A DNA stretch of 16,853 nt. Origin: HXMU1420-2 sp040830545. Lineage in GTDB: Bacteria; Pseudomonadota; Alphaproteobacteria; Rhodobacterales; Rhodobacteraceae. Shown here in pieces: positions 7,489 to 16,330 of this stretch. The stretch's first letter is position 1. Every line of letters begins with the position of its first letter. Below the pieces are notes generated by a model. That model saw only the letters and a list, made by a program, of their open reading frames with translations. It was not told the DNA's origin and did not search any database. Both the position numbers and the translations under genes were made by a program. The stretch lies in contig JBFOMB010000064.1 of assembly GCA_040830545.1 (NCBI GenBank), forward strand, positions 1 to 16,853, in the 5' to 3' direction.

Positions 7489-8280
7489 ATGGCGAAATCA
7501 CCGAAACGCCCGCCCCGCATTTTGAACGTTTCCAAGAAAACGCAAATCACGCCGAACATGATCCGCGTGACCTGCGCCGCAGATTGGATCAAGACCTTGC
7601 GGTCGGGCATCGAAGGCGCGCATTTCAAGCTGTTCCTGCCGAAGCCACACCAAAGTGCCGAGGACTTTGTAGCGCAGCTAGAGGATGGCCCCCGCCCCGA
7701 CGTCCGCACATATACGATTCGCCATCTGCGCGTGGATGCAGGAGAAATGGACATTGATTTTGTCGACCACGGCGACGCTGGCCCGGCCTCTGCCTGGGCC
7801 CGTCGGTGTGAACCCGGGGATATAGCAGGTTTTGCTGGTCCAGGTACGGTCAAACTGACCGAGTTTTACGCGGATACATACGTGGTGGCCGCGGATATGT
7901 CGGCGCTGCCGGTGGCTGCGGCCACATTGGAGGCCATGCCGCGAGAGGCAACCGGTGTGGCTTACTTTGAAATCACCGACGCAAAAGACCAGCAAGAGAT
8001 CGACGCGCCGGAAGGGATCGACGTACATTGGCTGCTGCATCCCGATCCACACGTGCCTTTGACTCAGTCTGTTGATCGCATCTGTGCATTGCCTGAGGAT
8101 ATTGGTCGCGTGCAAACCTGCATCGCGGGTGAAAGCGCAATGGTCAAAGCGCTGCGCGCGGAAATCCTGACCCGACGTGGGATTTCCAAAGAGGATGCCT
8201 ATATCGCTGGCTACTGGAAAATTGGCCTGATCGAAGATGAACATCAGGCCTATAAGCGGGCAGAGGCTGCCGCCGGTTAG
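7489..8280 (+). CDS. Siderophore-interacting protein (ferric-siderophore reductase, ViuB/YqjH type)
   Basis: A cytoplasmic FAD-dependent reductase family that releases iron from imported ferric-siderophores using NAD(P)H. The protein is 263 residues, typical for the family. The FAD-binding motif RTYTIRHL lies at residues 73-80, followed by FVDHGDAGPASAWA (91-104), the conserved GDIAGFAGPG (110-119), the NAD(P)H-domain start ADMSALPVAAATLE, a GESAMVKALRAEI segment, and the family's C-terminal GYWKIG (241-246). AGGGA lies 8 nt before the ATG. No siderophore transporter is in the window, so the substrate cannot be named. A hairpin and an AraC-family gene follow on the same strand; AraC regulators often neighbour siderophore genes, but the link here is inference. 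Confidence 0.92.
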   Translation: MAKSPKRPPRILNVSKKTQITPNMIRVTCAADWIKTLRSGIEGAHFKLFLPKPHQSAEDFVAQLEDGPRPDVRTYTIRHLRVDAGEMDIDFVDHGDAGPASAWARRCEPGDIAGFAGPGTVKLTEFYADTYVVAADMSALPVAAATLEAMPREATGVAYFEITDAKDQQEIDAPEGIDVHWLLHPDPHVPLTQSVDRICALPEDIGRVQTCIAGESAMVKALRAEILTRRGISKEDAYIAGYWKIGLIEDEHQAYKRAEAAAG

Positions 8281-8318
8281 CCCTTCTGAATTCTGGTTCC
8301 GGTTCAATTGCTTGCGAT

Positions 8319-8348
8319 CCCTCCTCGACGATTGAGGAGGGCTCTTCT
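8319..8348 (+). terminator. Probable intrinsic terminator or attenuator after the SIP gene
   Basis: A perfect 8-bp GC-rich stem (CCCTCCTC at 8319-8326, GAGGAGGG at 8334-8341) with a 7-nt loop, followed by a pyrimidine stretch CTCTTCT that is only a weak U-tract. It starts 38 bp after the SIP stop and ends 60 bp before the AraC-type gene, so it probably separates two transcripts or reduces read-through. Confidence 0.6.
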
Positions 8349-8407
8349 ACGGTTGTGCGACGGTGCGCAGGAGCGCCGGTTAAATTCATGAGCGGAAAGA
8401 GTAAACC

Positions 8408-9184
8408 ATGCCGATCTATAAGGAACTCGACCTTCCCAAACGCTATGAACGTTACGTGCAGCGTATCCTGAAAATCCGTGTCGACGAGGATCAGACCGCA
8501 ACCATTCCGGCAATCCCAACGGGCTATGTCTATATCGGCTGGATACCCGAGGGTCGGGGCACTGGGCAGGCGAACGACGACAGGTTCGAAGTGCAGACCG
8601 GACAGATACATTTCACTGGGCAACTTACCACGTTTGACGCATCATATTCCCTGCATGGCCCATGCACGCAGTACCTTGCGAAATGTACGGCGGATGGCGC
8701 ATATCTTCTGCTAAACCGTGATGTCGGCGCGCTGAAGGACATACATGAGGCACATGATGCCCCGGTCGAAGGGCCGCCGACGGACGAGACGTTTTACAAG
8801 ATCATCGACTCCTTCCTGGAAGGCGCGCGCGATCCGGTGCCGGAAATCACCGAAGCGGCACGCAGGATCGAGGCCGAAGATGGCAATCTGAGCATCACCG
8901 ACCTCGCCACCGAACTGGGCATGAATGACCGGCAATTCCGCCGCAAGTTTTCCGAGATCGTCGGTGTGACTCCGAAGACCTTTGCCATCATCCGGCGGGT
9001 TCTGTTCACACTGGCCGAAATTTCCGAGAATCCCGACATGGACATCGCCGACGTCGTCTACCGCGCCGGGTTCTCGGATCAGGCCCATCTGACGCGCACG
9101 TTCCGGCAATACCTGCGACAGACACCCGGACGTCTGGTGATCGACGAAGATAACATTCTGAAAAACATCGCGGAAGGTGTGTGA
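8408..9184 (+). CDS. AraC-family transcriptional regulator
   Basis: A 258-residue DNA-binding regulator. The C-terminal AraC domain is clear: first helix-turn-helix at about 161-182 (LSITDLATELGMNDRQFRRK), linker helix, second at about 211-235 (MDIADVVYRAGFSDQAHLTR), then the family signature TFRQYLRQTPGRLV. The N-terminal ~115 residues are a beta-rich sensor region (GYVYIGWIPEG..., QIHFTGQLTTFDASYSLHGP) resembling the DUF6597-type domain rather than a classical arabinose cupin; this assignment is tentative. GGAAAGAG lies 6 nt before the ATG. The inducer is not evident. Its position after the SIP gene suggests iron or siderophore control, but it could equally act on unlinked genes or on the exported module downstream. 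Confidence 0.93.
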   Translation: MPIYKELDLPKRYERYVQRILKIRVDEDQTATIPAIPTGYVYIGWIPEGRGTGQANDDRFEVQTGQIHFTGQLTTFDASYSLHGPCTQYLAKCTADGAYLLLNRDVGALKDIHEAHDAPVEGPPTDETFYKIIDSFLEGARDPVPEITEAARRIEAEDGNLSITDLATELGMNDRQFRRKFSEIVGVTPKTFAIIRRVLFTLAEISENPDMDIADVVYRAGFSDQAHLTRTFRQYLRQTPGRLVIDEDNILKNIAEGV

Positions 9185-9218
9185 TCGCACGCCATTTTGT
9201 CCGATTTTTTCAAGAGCC

Positions 9219-9246
9219 TTGGGCTGAATTTCTCTAGACCGATACT
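9219..9246 (+). promoter_or_regulatory. Weak candidate promoter for the exported two-gene module
   Basis: TTGGGC (9219-9224) and GATACT (9241-9246) are 16 bp apart, about 80 bp before the ATG at 9328. Matches to sigma-70 consensus are partial (3/6 and 4/6), so this is only a possibility. Nothing else promoter-like was seen in the 143-bp gap. Confidence 0.2.
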
Positions 9247-9327
9247 GCAGTCACGGGGGTGATCGTTGTTCCGGATGACCCTCTAACTTTTTGATTCGGC
9301 TGCTGCTGTTATGTCGAAGGGTGATTC

Positions 9328-11526
9328 ATGTTCAAACAATTTATGTCCGCTCTGGTGGTGCTCTGTATGCCGATCAATTTGTTGGCGCAGACACCCGGGC
9401 CCGAACTTCGGGACAGGGCGGACGCCGTTGCAGCGGAATGGCGGCGCGCTGCGGAACAAATTTCGCAAGGATTGTACGATCCCGCTGCCAAGGCAGACGA
9501 CCTGTTTTTCGACCCGTCTGAGGCGGTGAAGTTTGTCGCTGAAGAAATTGCGTTTGATCCCTATGTGGGCGTGTTGCGTGGCCCGCGTGGAACCCTGTCA
9601 GCCGAAGCCGGTTCGGCCTGGGATCAGGCGGTTCTGCTGGCGTCCTTGCTGAACGAAATGGCAGTTGAAGCGATGATCGTCGAAGGCGATCTGCCCCACG
9701 AAGATGCAACGCGCCTGCTGACCAATGCCATCGCCGACCCTGCCGCCGTGCCTGAGGCGGCGTTGACGCGTGATGATATCCTGACGTTGCTGAGCGCAGA
9801 GGCGGCAGATGTGCCTGAGGCGCAGCCAGGGGCTATCCTGTCTGAAACGCAAAGCCGTGAATTGGTGGCCCCGCTGCAGGATGCGGCAGCACAGTTTGGA
9901 CGGATGAACACAAATGTTGGTCCGCTGATCGACGGGCTGGCGCGAAACTATGCCTGGGTGCGGTGGCGCGAAACGCCTTCTGATCCGTGGCGAGAAGTGC
10001 ATCCGGCTTTCGGAACGGAACCGGCACCTGAAGCAGTGGCCCGCGGATTTATCGACGGGGTGGTGCCCGAAGACATGACGCATCAGGTAACGGTTGAATT
10101 GCTCGTGGAACGCCGTGAAGGGGGGAACCTGCGGACGGAACCGTTGATTTCCCTATTCAAGCGCCCGGCAGCTTTGTTGGCGGATCGCCAGATCATGTTG
10201 TCGGTTGGGCCAGCAATCGCAGGTGGCACGGACATTTTCCTGCCGGTCCTGAATGGCGTGGTGCCTGACGGTGCCAAGGCATTTGGGTTGAACGGGTTGA
10301 CCGCATCCGCCGAAGACGCGCTGGCAGGGCCGGACATTTTCCGCACTGTAGGCAACAAGCTGGGGGACGTCATCGGCGGGCTGGGGGGCGAAGAAGACGC
10401 GCCTGCCTTGTCAGCTCTTATCCTGATCGTAACCACCTCCGGTCCCGGCCATAAACCACGTACCGAAATCCGTCGGTTGACCGACTTCAGCGAAGGCGTT
10501 CCAGAGGATGCCGCCAGCCTGATCAGCTTTGACGGGGTGATCGACGTGGCGGTTGGCGTCGAAAACGGCGCGCGTCGTACGGCAGCTGTGTTGCGATCAC
10601 AGGCGAACCGGTTCCGTGCGTCACCCTGGCTGGGGGCAGCCATGCGCGAGGAAATCAGTTTCGAGAATCTGTCGACTCAACCTGCGGCCTTCACCGATAC
10701 GCTGGAAATGCCGTGGATGGACATGGCCCTGTTTGGTGATGTGCTGCGCGCCCCGGCGGTACAGGGCGCGTTGCTGCGGCCTGGCCCAATGGTTACGATG
10801 CGCCGCAGCCGGGCCAGTGCGTTGGAAAACGGTCTGACCGTTGTCGAAATGGACGTGCTGCATGCACCCGTTCTGGGACTGCGCCTGCAGGATGGTGCGC
10901 CAGAACTTGCCCCGGACCTGGCCCTGCGGGATGGTGTGCGACTGACGGCTTTGGAACAGTCGCTGACCAACATCGCGGGCGAAGACCTATGGATCGGTCA
11001 GACATTGGGTGAGGTACTGACCGATCGTCCGGCGCTGGAGGCGTGGCTACAGAGCAATCCGGTGTCGAACCGCCAATCGCTGCGGATGCAGGATGACCTG
11101 AAACAGGGGCGTATTCTGGTTATGGCGGGGCAGGGTGACATGTGGTGGCGCATCGACCCCGTGACCGGTGAAACGCTGGGGATGAGCGCGGCGGCAGGTG
11201 GACCTGCGACGGAAAAAATCCAGAAGATTACGGGGATCGCGATGGTCCTGATCGGCGGAATCGCAGCCTTCTACGGAGCGTATTCCTGTCACGAGGCCTA
11301 TCCTGACGATGACGAAATGCTTGCCTGCTGTCAGTTGGGTAACATCGCGCTGTATGGGGTGGGCGCGGCCAGCGGGAACAAGCTCGCCTCCGTTGCCGAA
11401 CTCTCCACAGCCACGGCGACCGGATATGTCCTGTCCGCGCTGACGTTTGAATCCTTCATCGACCTGAGCGGCTACTCGGTTGGCCTGCTGTCTGATCCCG
11501 TTTGTAAATGGGCGCTGGACAGATGA
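9328..11526 (+). CDS. Exported transglutaminase-like (probably non-catalytic) protein with C-terminal membrane segment
   Basis: A 732-residue protein with a signal peptide (residues 1-20, cleavage likely after LLA or LAQ). Residues ~66-228 resemble the transglutaminase-like fold: FVAEEIAFDPYVGVLRGPRG then GTLSAEAGSAWDQAVLLASLLNE (about 89-110), and later NYAWVRW (207-213) with WREVHPAFG (221-229). In active transglutaminases these positions carry Cys, His and Asp; here none is present (SAWDQ, NYAWV, EVHP), so catalysis by the usual triad is unlikely. The middle (about 235-590) is beta-rich and unrecognised. A WWRIDPVTGETLGM motif at 606-619 is followed by a membrane helix (634-652) and a Cys-rich, Gly-rich tail (SCHEAYPDDDEMLACC). 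AAGGG lies 6 nt before the ATG. Its stop overlaps the next gene's ATG by 4 bp, indicating a translationally coupled partner. Function unknown; a scaffold or surface-assembly role is a guess. Confidence 0.85.
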   Translation: MFKQFMSALVVLCMPINLLAQTPGPELRDRADAVAAEWRRAAEQISQGLYDPAAKADDLFFDPSEAVKFVAEEIAFDPYVGVLRGPRGTLSAEAGSAWDQAVLLASLLNEMAVEAMIVEGDLPHEDATRLLTNAIADPAAVPEAALTRDDILTLLSAEAADVPEAQPGAILSETQSRELVAPLQDAAAQFGRMNTNVGPLIDGLARNYAWVRWRETPSDPWREVHPAFGTEPAPEAVARGFIDGVVPEDMTHQVTVELLVERREGGNLRTEPLISLFKRPAALLADRQIMLSVGPAIAGGTDIFLPVLNGVVPDGAKAFGLNGLTASAEDALAGPDIFRTVGNKLGDVIGGLGGEEDAPALSALILIVTTSGPGHKPRTEIRRLTDFSEGVPEDAASLISFDGVIDVAVGVENGARRTAAVLRSQANRFRASPWLGAAMREEISFENLSTQPAAFTDTLEMPWMDMALFGDVLRAPAVQGALLRPGPMVTMRRSRASALENGLTVVEMDVLHAPVLGLRLQDGAPELAPDLALRDGVRLTALEQSLTNIAGEDLWIGQTLGEVLTDRPALEAWLQSNPVSNRQSLRMQDDLKQGRILVMAGQGDMWWRIDPVTGETLGMSAAAGGPATEKIQKITGIAMVLIGGIAAFYGAYSCHEAYPDDDEMLACCQLGNIALYGVGAASGNKLASVAELSTATATGYVLSALTFESFIDLSGYSVGLLSDPVCKWALDR

Positions 11527-14500
11527 GCATCATGCGTTGGGTCGCCTTGGCCATGTGTCTGTGCACACCCGCGTTGGGGCAGGCACAAATGATCAACCTT
11601 GACCAACTGAACCGTGCATCGGGGGAAACCCCGCCGGTTCAGGCTGTCCCGCTGACCCTGATCTCCGGCAAAACGGTGGAACAGGCCGTTACCATTGGTG
11701 ACACGCAACTGTTTGCTGTGACAGTAGATCAGCCGGGCACGATCCTGTCGATCAGCCTGGAAGCTTTGGGGCCAATCGGTGTGACGGTGGAACTGAACCG
11801 GCTGAGCCTCAACGCACAGGGGCAGGCAACCGAACGGCGGTTGATCACGTCTGATGCGTCCATCGGGCAGGGGGACCGGATCGCGGTGGCCCCGGACACC
11901 ATGCCGGAACCGGGTGAATACTTCATCGGGTTGGCGGGCGTGGCCCCGGTCGATGCCGTGTTGAGGGTGAAAACAAGTTTGGCCCAAGAGGTTCTGCCGA
12001 CCGGTGACAACAGCACGGCCACCCTCGTCGAGGCCGAGGTGGCAGGGCTGACGGATCAGAAGCCACGATGCCTGCGATATGATGATGCCGGGTTGATGGA
12101 CCTCGTGTTAATGTCCGAGCCGGGCACCAACGTAACACTGGAATACAAACGCAACGGCAGGGTGACCGAGAGGCGCACGGGAAACGCACGCACAGATTTC
12201 ACAAGTGTTGATCTGAGTGGCGACGCAGAGATGTGCGTTGAGGTCCGTGGTGGCAAGCCGCGCCCGGATCGTGTTTGGCGTCTGCGTGCGGAGACGTCGC
12301 GTTGGACCGAGGTGCCAGAACGCGACGGTACCTCCATGCCTTTGTCCCATGGGCAGACGTTGACCGGTGTTCTGGATCAGACGGACGCGGATTACTTTGA
12401 TCTTCCCGATGCTGGTCTTAGCCACGTGAGAATGGAAGCACAGCAGCAATTGCGGTTCTGTGCAGAGCATCCGGACCGGGGTGAAGAATGCCAGAACGGA
12501 CGCGATATCAGTTATGGACCGCTGTTGCCGGGCACCAAGGTGTGGGTGGATCGCGGGCCGGAAGAGGCGATCCTCTATCGGCTTGCTGCCAAGGCCGCTG
12601 ATGACAACCCGCGTGTGATCGCCGAACCAAATGCCCGGCCCGAATTGCTGACTCCGCTTTCCGGTCAAGCGGTGCTCAGCGGTACGTTTGCGACCGCACA
12701 GGACCGCGACACGTTTCGGCTGGATGCCGGAGAAACCGGGCAAGTCTGGCGGTTCTTGGGCTCGGGAGAAGCACTGGCGGAGATCAACATCTCGGAGGCA
12801 TCTGGTGGGGAGTTGTTGCGCCAACGACGTCAGCCCGATGATGGCAAACGTCTGGCCGCACGTGATGTCTATATCCCTGCCGGCCTTGTCTCGGGCAGCG
12901 TTTCGGGTCAGCCTGGCGACTACAAGCTGTTGATCAAACCCCTTGGTCCGCCTGTTGACGGGGATGAACGTGAACCCAACGACCCGTTGCCGAACCGAAT
13001 GCAGGTCGGAGAGGTCAAGCGCGGCACGCTCCCGCATTGGGACCGCGACCGGTATGCCGTGTTTCTACATCGCGCGGCGAATATGCGATTGACGGTGTCC
13101 CCACCTGCCGGAGCGGTTCAGAGGGTGTCCCTGAACAACGGGTTCGGTCCGGCGCTGCCCGGCTGGGACCGGGTGCAGGTCGATGACAATGGGCTGAGCG
13201 AGGTTGTGCACCTGCCAGCAGGGGAGCATGTACTCACACTGCAACCGCACAAGGGCAGTCCAGCAGAGTACACGGTCAGCCTGGACTATGAACTGCCGGA
13301 TCCGTCAGTTGGCCCACTGCACCTGCAAGCAGATGAATTGCCTGAATTTGCGGCCTACTCCGAGGTCGGGCAACGAGCAGAACTGATCGTTCACCTGAAA
13401 AACCCAACGGATCAGCCCGTGTCCGGCATATTGAGGGGATGGGCCTCTGACCCGAAACTCTCAGTTGACCCGGTGCCTGTGTCAGTTGGAGTCGGTGAAA
13501 CGGTGGATTTGATCGTTGTTTTGAGCGCCGCACCTGATCTTTATGAAACGGACCTGATCTTGTCATTGACGGTTGACGTCGAAGACACAGTGCAGGGGGC
13601 TTTGCAGCTTACTCTGCAACCAAGGTCAGACGCCCCACCCATCCAACCGACCCCTTTTCAGCCAGTCCCCGAAGCGCTGCGGGGCGGGATCAATGTTGCT
13701 TGGTCGGCCTTGGGCGCGCGCTGGATTGATACACCCGAGGCGCAGGTTGACCCTGAAACAGGGGATTACGCGCGCAACGGCGTTGGCAACGCGACGGGCC
13801 TGCCAGAGGCCATTGATGGCTATCCAGTGCAAAGCGTTCAGCCGGTCAATCGCGAGGCGTTTTTGTCGAGCAACGGGTCGACCGACGTGCTGAACCCGAT
13901 CCTCGATCTGGCCGGGGAGGGTCCGGTGTCGGTTGCAGGTATCGGCATTGATACGCGCAGTGCTTGGGCCTCCTCCGCGATAGCGCGCTTTGCTGTGGAT
14001 CTGTCCGTGGATGGCACGGCATGGCGCGAGGTTTTGGAGGCCGAGCACGACGATTGGGGGCAAACAGCCTATTACGTGCTGCCGGACGGCCCTGTCGACG
14101 CGCGGTTCCTGCGCTTGCGTCCTTTGAACCGGCGCGGGAGCGAACGTGACGCGATCTCTGTTTCAGAGCTGGAGGTGATTGCGACTCCGGGCGCGTCGGG
14201 GCTGGAGCCCGCCAACATCGCGTCGGCCGCGCTGGGCGCGCGGTTGATGGGCGGACCGGGGCAACCCGACGCCTTGGTGACTATGCTGAACCCACCAACG
14301 CCCGAAACGAAGCCGCTAAATTTGGGTCCCTCGATGGAGGTAGGCGAACACCTGACCTTGCTGTTCCGAAGTGGCCGCCCGGCCCGGATTGCGCGGGTCG
14401 AACTGGTTTATGCGGACAACCCGGCAAGTGGAACACATGCGGCCACCTTGCATCTGGGGTCCGCGACGGATCGACCGAGTGGTACGTCGCAAGATGTTTT

Positions 14501-16328
14501 GAGCGTGCAACTGCCCGCCGAACCCGGTTCAGGTCAGATCGTAGTGGCGGATTGGCCCGACAACACACCGGTTCATGCTCTGCACCTGAGGTTTGAAGGT
14601 GAGCGCGGCGCGTTTTTACCGGTGGCCCTGCGTGTGATTGAGGCGGCAGAGGACGAAGCTTATCGATCCGTTCTGGGTGCCCAAGGTGCATGGCAGGCTG
14701 GTATTTCCGCCAACACAGATAGTCTGCTGCCGGAAACCAACGCGGATCGGGGCGCTCTGGAGTCCGGTGAACCTCAATCCGGAGTGGTCCAGAACGCCAA
14801 ACGCGAAGAACGCTGGATGGTTGGCCCGACCGCAAATGGTGAAACGCTGCGTGTGTTGACCTATGGCAGCGCCGGGTTTGAACCGTCACTGAAGGCCACA
14901 GATGAAACTGGCGCGACGATTGACCCGCAGTCTGTCGAACTCGACCCGGATACCGGCCTCAGCGTCTACACCTTCCCGGGGTCCGAACCGCTGACCCTGA
15001 CCGTGTCAGAGGATCAGCGCAGCGTCTTTTTCCTGTTTGATCAAAGCCCCTCGGTCGCCCCCCTTATCCCACGTATCCGCCGTAACTCCATCGACTTTGC
15101 CGAGTCGATGGTGGCGGGACGGGACCGAGTGGCCTTTGGCGCGCTGGGTCGTGAACTGAGCGATTGGTTCACTGACCCGGCGCAATTTCGTCGCCGTCTG
15201 ATCGAATATGGCTATGACGGTACCAGCAGCGCCGAAGCGTCGTTAGCGGAGGCGTCGCTGGCCTTTGGTACTTCGCCGGGTTCGCGTGCGATCCTGATTG
15301 TGACGGATGCAGATGCCGACCGTGCGCCTGACCTGCCGGGCGCATTGGCGGCGGCGCGAGCGCCCGTCTATGTGCTCAAGATTTCCTCGGGCGGTATGTG
15401 GCAGGACCCCAAGCTGTCGCAACCGGCGGCCCTGTCCTGGGCTGCGCTCAGCGGGGGCGAGGTGTGGCCTGTGCTGCGCCCCGGGGATATCTCGGTTGGC
15501 TACGCTCGCGCCGCCGCACGCCTACTAGGGCCAAAGTCCTACAGCATTCAGGTTGAGGCTGGGGAGGCCCCTGCGGATGGCGCGTTGCTGGTTTCTGCCA
15601 ACGCGTCTTTGGGTGGTGAGCAGCGTTCAGGCCGCGCGTATCACATCCTGTTTGACACCTCGGGCAGCATGCTGAAACGGTTGGATGGCGGGCGTCGGAT
15701 CGATCTGGCCAAGGCCGCGCTCAGTCGTTTCATTGGCACCTTGCCAGCAGAAACACCGCTGGGCCTGCGAGTGTTCGGTGGGACGCCCGACCGCTGCGAA
15801 ACCGATTTATTGCGCGACCTTGCACCTGTCGGAGATATCGACGCGACGGTTCAGACAATCACGCCGCAGAACCTGGCCAAGACGCCAATTGCCATGGCCC
15901 TGTCTGCAGCTGCGCGCGATCTGGAGGCCGCAGAGGGCCGCGTGTCCGTTCTTCTGATCACGGATGGGGAGGAAACCTGTGACGGCGATCCCCTGGCCGA
16001 GGTTCAAGCACTGGCCGCGATGGGGATTCAGACCGAATTGAACGTGGTGAGCCTGTCGCTGGCCGAAGATGTGGACCGCGCGCCGTTCCGCGCCTGGGCC
16101 GAAGCGGGTGGCGGAACCTATGTGGACGTCGCGGACGAGGCCGATCTGGCCGAGGTGTTGACGCAGGTGGTTTTGCGCCGATTCGATGTGCTGAAGGGTG
16201 GAGAGGTCGTGGCGTCCGGCGTTGCTGAAACCGAATTGACGCTGCCTGCGGGACCGTATGTTTTGCGCATGGATGGTGCGGACACGCCAATTACGATCCG
16301 ACCAGACGAGGTAACGCGGGTCGAATAA
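11523..16328 (+). CDS. Giant exported protein with PPC-like, two discoidin-like and two VWA domains
   Basis: The start chosen is ATG 11523 (ATGA overlap with the previous stop; 1601 residues); ATG 11508 would add five residues and break the ATGA coupling. There is a signal peptide at about residues 1-22. PPC-like beta repeats follow, with the recurring pattern GQxx-G-x(n)-D-x-(Y/T)-F at 277-292 and 381-398, and EPND at 484-487 leading into another. A discoidin (F5/8C)-like domain covers about 722-890 and a second about 897-1045; both open with a similar N-x-A-x(2)-ALGAR segment. The first VWA domain (~1169-1290) has DQSPS (1173-1177), Thr1234 and TD (1261-1262). The second (~1374-1540) has DTSGSM (1378-1383), Thr1454 and TDGEETCDGDP (from 1480), with Cys1425 and Cys1486 probably a disulfide. 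It ends in a small beta domain. A periplasmic or surface protein-interaction or adhesion role is inferred from the domains; no catalytic domain is seen. Serial VWA plus discoidin suggests ligand binding. Confidence 0.88.
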   Translation: MSIMRWVALAMCLCTPALGQAQMINLDQLNRASGETPPVQAVPLTLISGKTVEQAVTIGDTQLFAVTVDQPGTILSISLEALGPIGVTVELNRLSLNAQGQATERRLITSDASIGQGDRIAVAPDTMPEPGEYFIGLAGVAPVDAVLRVKTSLAQEVLPTGDNSTATLVEAEVAGLTDQKPRCLRYDDAGLMDLVLMSEPGTNVTLEYKRNGRVTERRTGNARTDFTSVDLSGDAEMCVEVRGGKPRPDRVWRLRAETSRWTEVPERDGTSMPLSHGQTLTGVLDQTDADYFDLPDAGLSHVRMEAQQQLRFCAEHPDRGEECQNGRDISYGPLLPGTKVWVDRGPEEAILYRLAAKAADDNPRVIAEPNARPELLTPLSGQAVLSGTFATAQDRDTFRLDAGETGQVWRFLGSGEALAEINISEASGGELLRQRRQPDDGKRLAARDVYIPAGLVSGSVSGQPGDYKLLIKPLGPPVDGDEREPNDPLPNRMQVGEVKRGTLPHWDRDRYAVFLHRAANMRLTVSPPAGAVQRVSLNNGFGPALPGWDRVQVDDNGLSEVVHLPAGEHVLTLQPHKGSPAEYTVSLDYELPDPSVGPLHLQADELPEFAAYSEVGQRAELIVHLKNPTDQPVSGILRGWASDPKLSVDPVPVSVGVGETVDLIVVLSAAPDLYETDLILSLTVDVEDTVQGALQLTLQPRSDAPPIQPTPFQPVPEALRGGINVAWSALGARWIDTPEAQVDPETGDYARNGVGNATGLPEAIDGYPVQSVQPVNREAFLSSNGSTDVLNPILDLAGEGPVSVAGIGIDTRSAWASSAIARFAVDLSVDGTAWREVLEAEHDDWGQTAYYVLPDGPVDARFLRLRPLNRRGSERDAISVSELEVIATPGASGLEPANIASAALGARLMGGPGQPDALVTMLNPPTPETKPLNLGPSMEVGEHLTLLFRSGRPARIARVELVYADNPASGTHAATLHLGSATDRPSGTSQDVLSVQLPAEPGSGQIVVADWPDNTPVHALHLRFEGERGAFLPVALRVIEAAEDEAYRSVLGAQGAWQAGISANTDSLLPETNADRGALESGEPQSGVVQNAKREERWMVGPTANGETLRVLTYGSAGFEPSLKATDETGATIDPQSVELDPDTGLSVYTFPGSEPLTLTVSEDQRSVFFLFDQSPSVAPLIPRIRRNSIDFAESMVAGRDRVAFGALGRELSDWFTDPAQFRRRLIEYGYDGTSSAEASLAEASLAFGTSPGSRAILIVTDADADRAPDLPGALAAARAPVYVLKISSGGMWQDPKLSQPAALSWAALSGGEVWPVLRPGDISVGYARAAARLLGPKSYSIQVEAGEAPADGALLVSANASLGGEQRSGRAYHILFDTSGSMLKRLDGGRRIDLAKAALSRFIGTLPAETPLGLRVFGGTPDRCETDLLRDLAPVGDIDATVQTITPQNLAKTPIAMALSAAARDLEAAEGRVSVLLITDGEETCDGDPLAEVQALAAMGIQTELNVVSLSLAEDVDRAPFRAWAEAGGGTYVDVADEADLAEVLTQVVLRRFDVLKGGEVVASGVAETELTLPAGPYVLRMDGADTPITIRPDEVTRVE

Positions 16329-16330
16329 GC

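Noticed and set aside
12108..13037. 309-codon minus-strand frame inside the giant VWA gene
   Set aside because: Arg/Gln/His-rich antisense frame; the sense strand encodes recognisable PPC-like domains.
15234..15263. Two 15-bp units encoding EASLA twice in the first VWA domain
   Set aside because: Only two diverged copies within a helix; likely ordinary amphipathic helix coding rather than a functional repeat.
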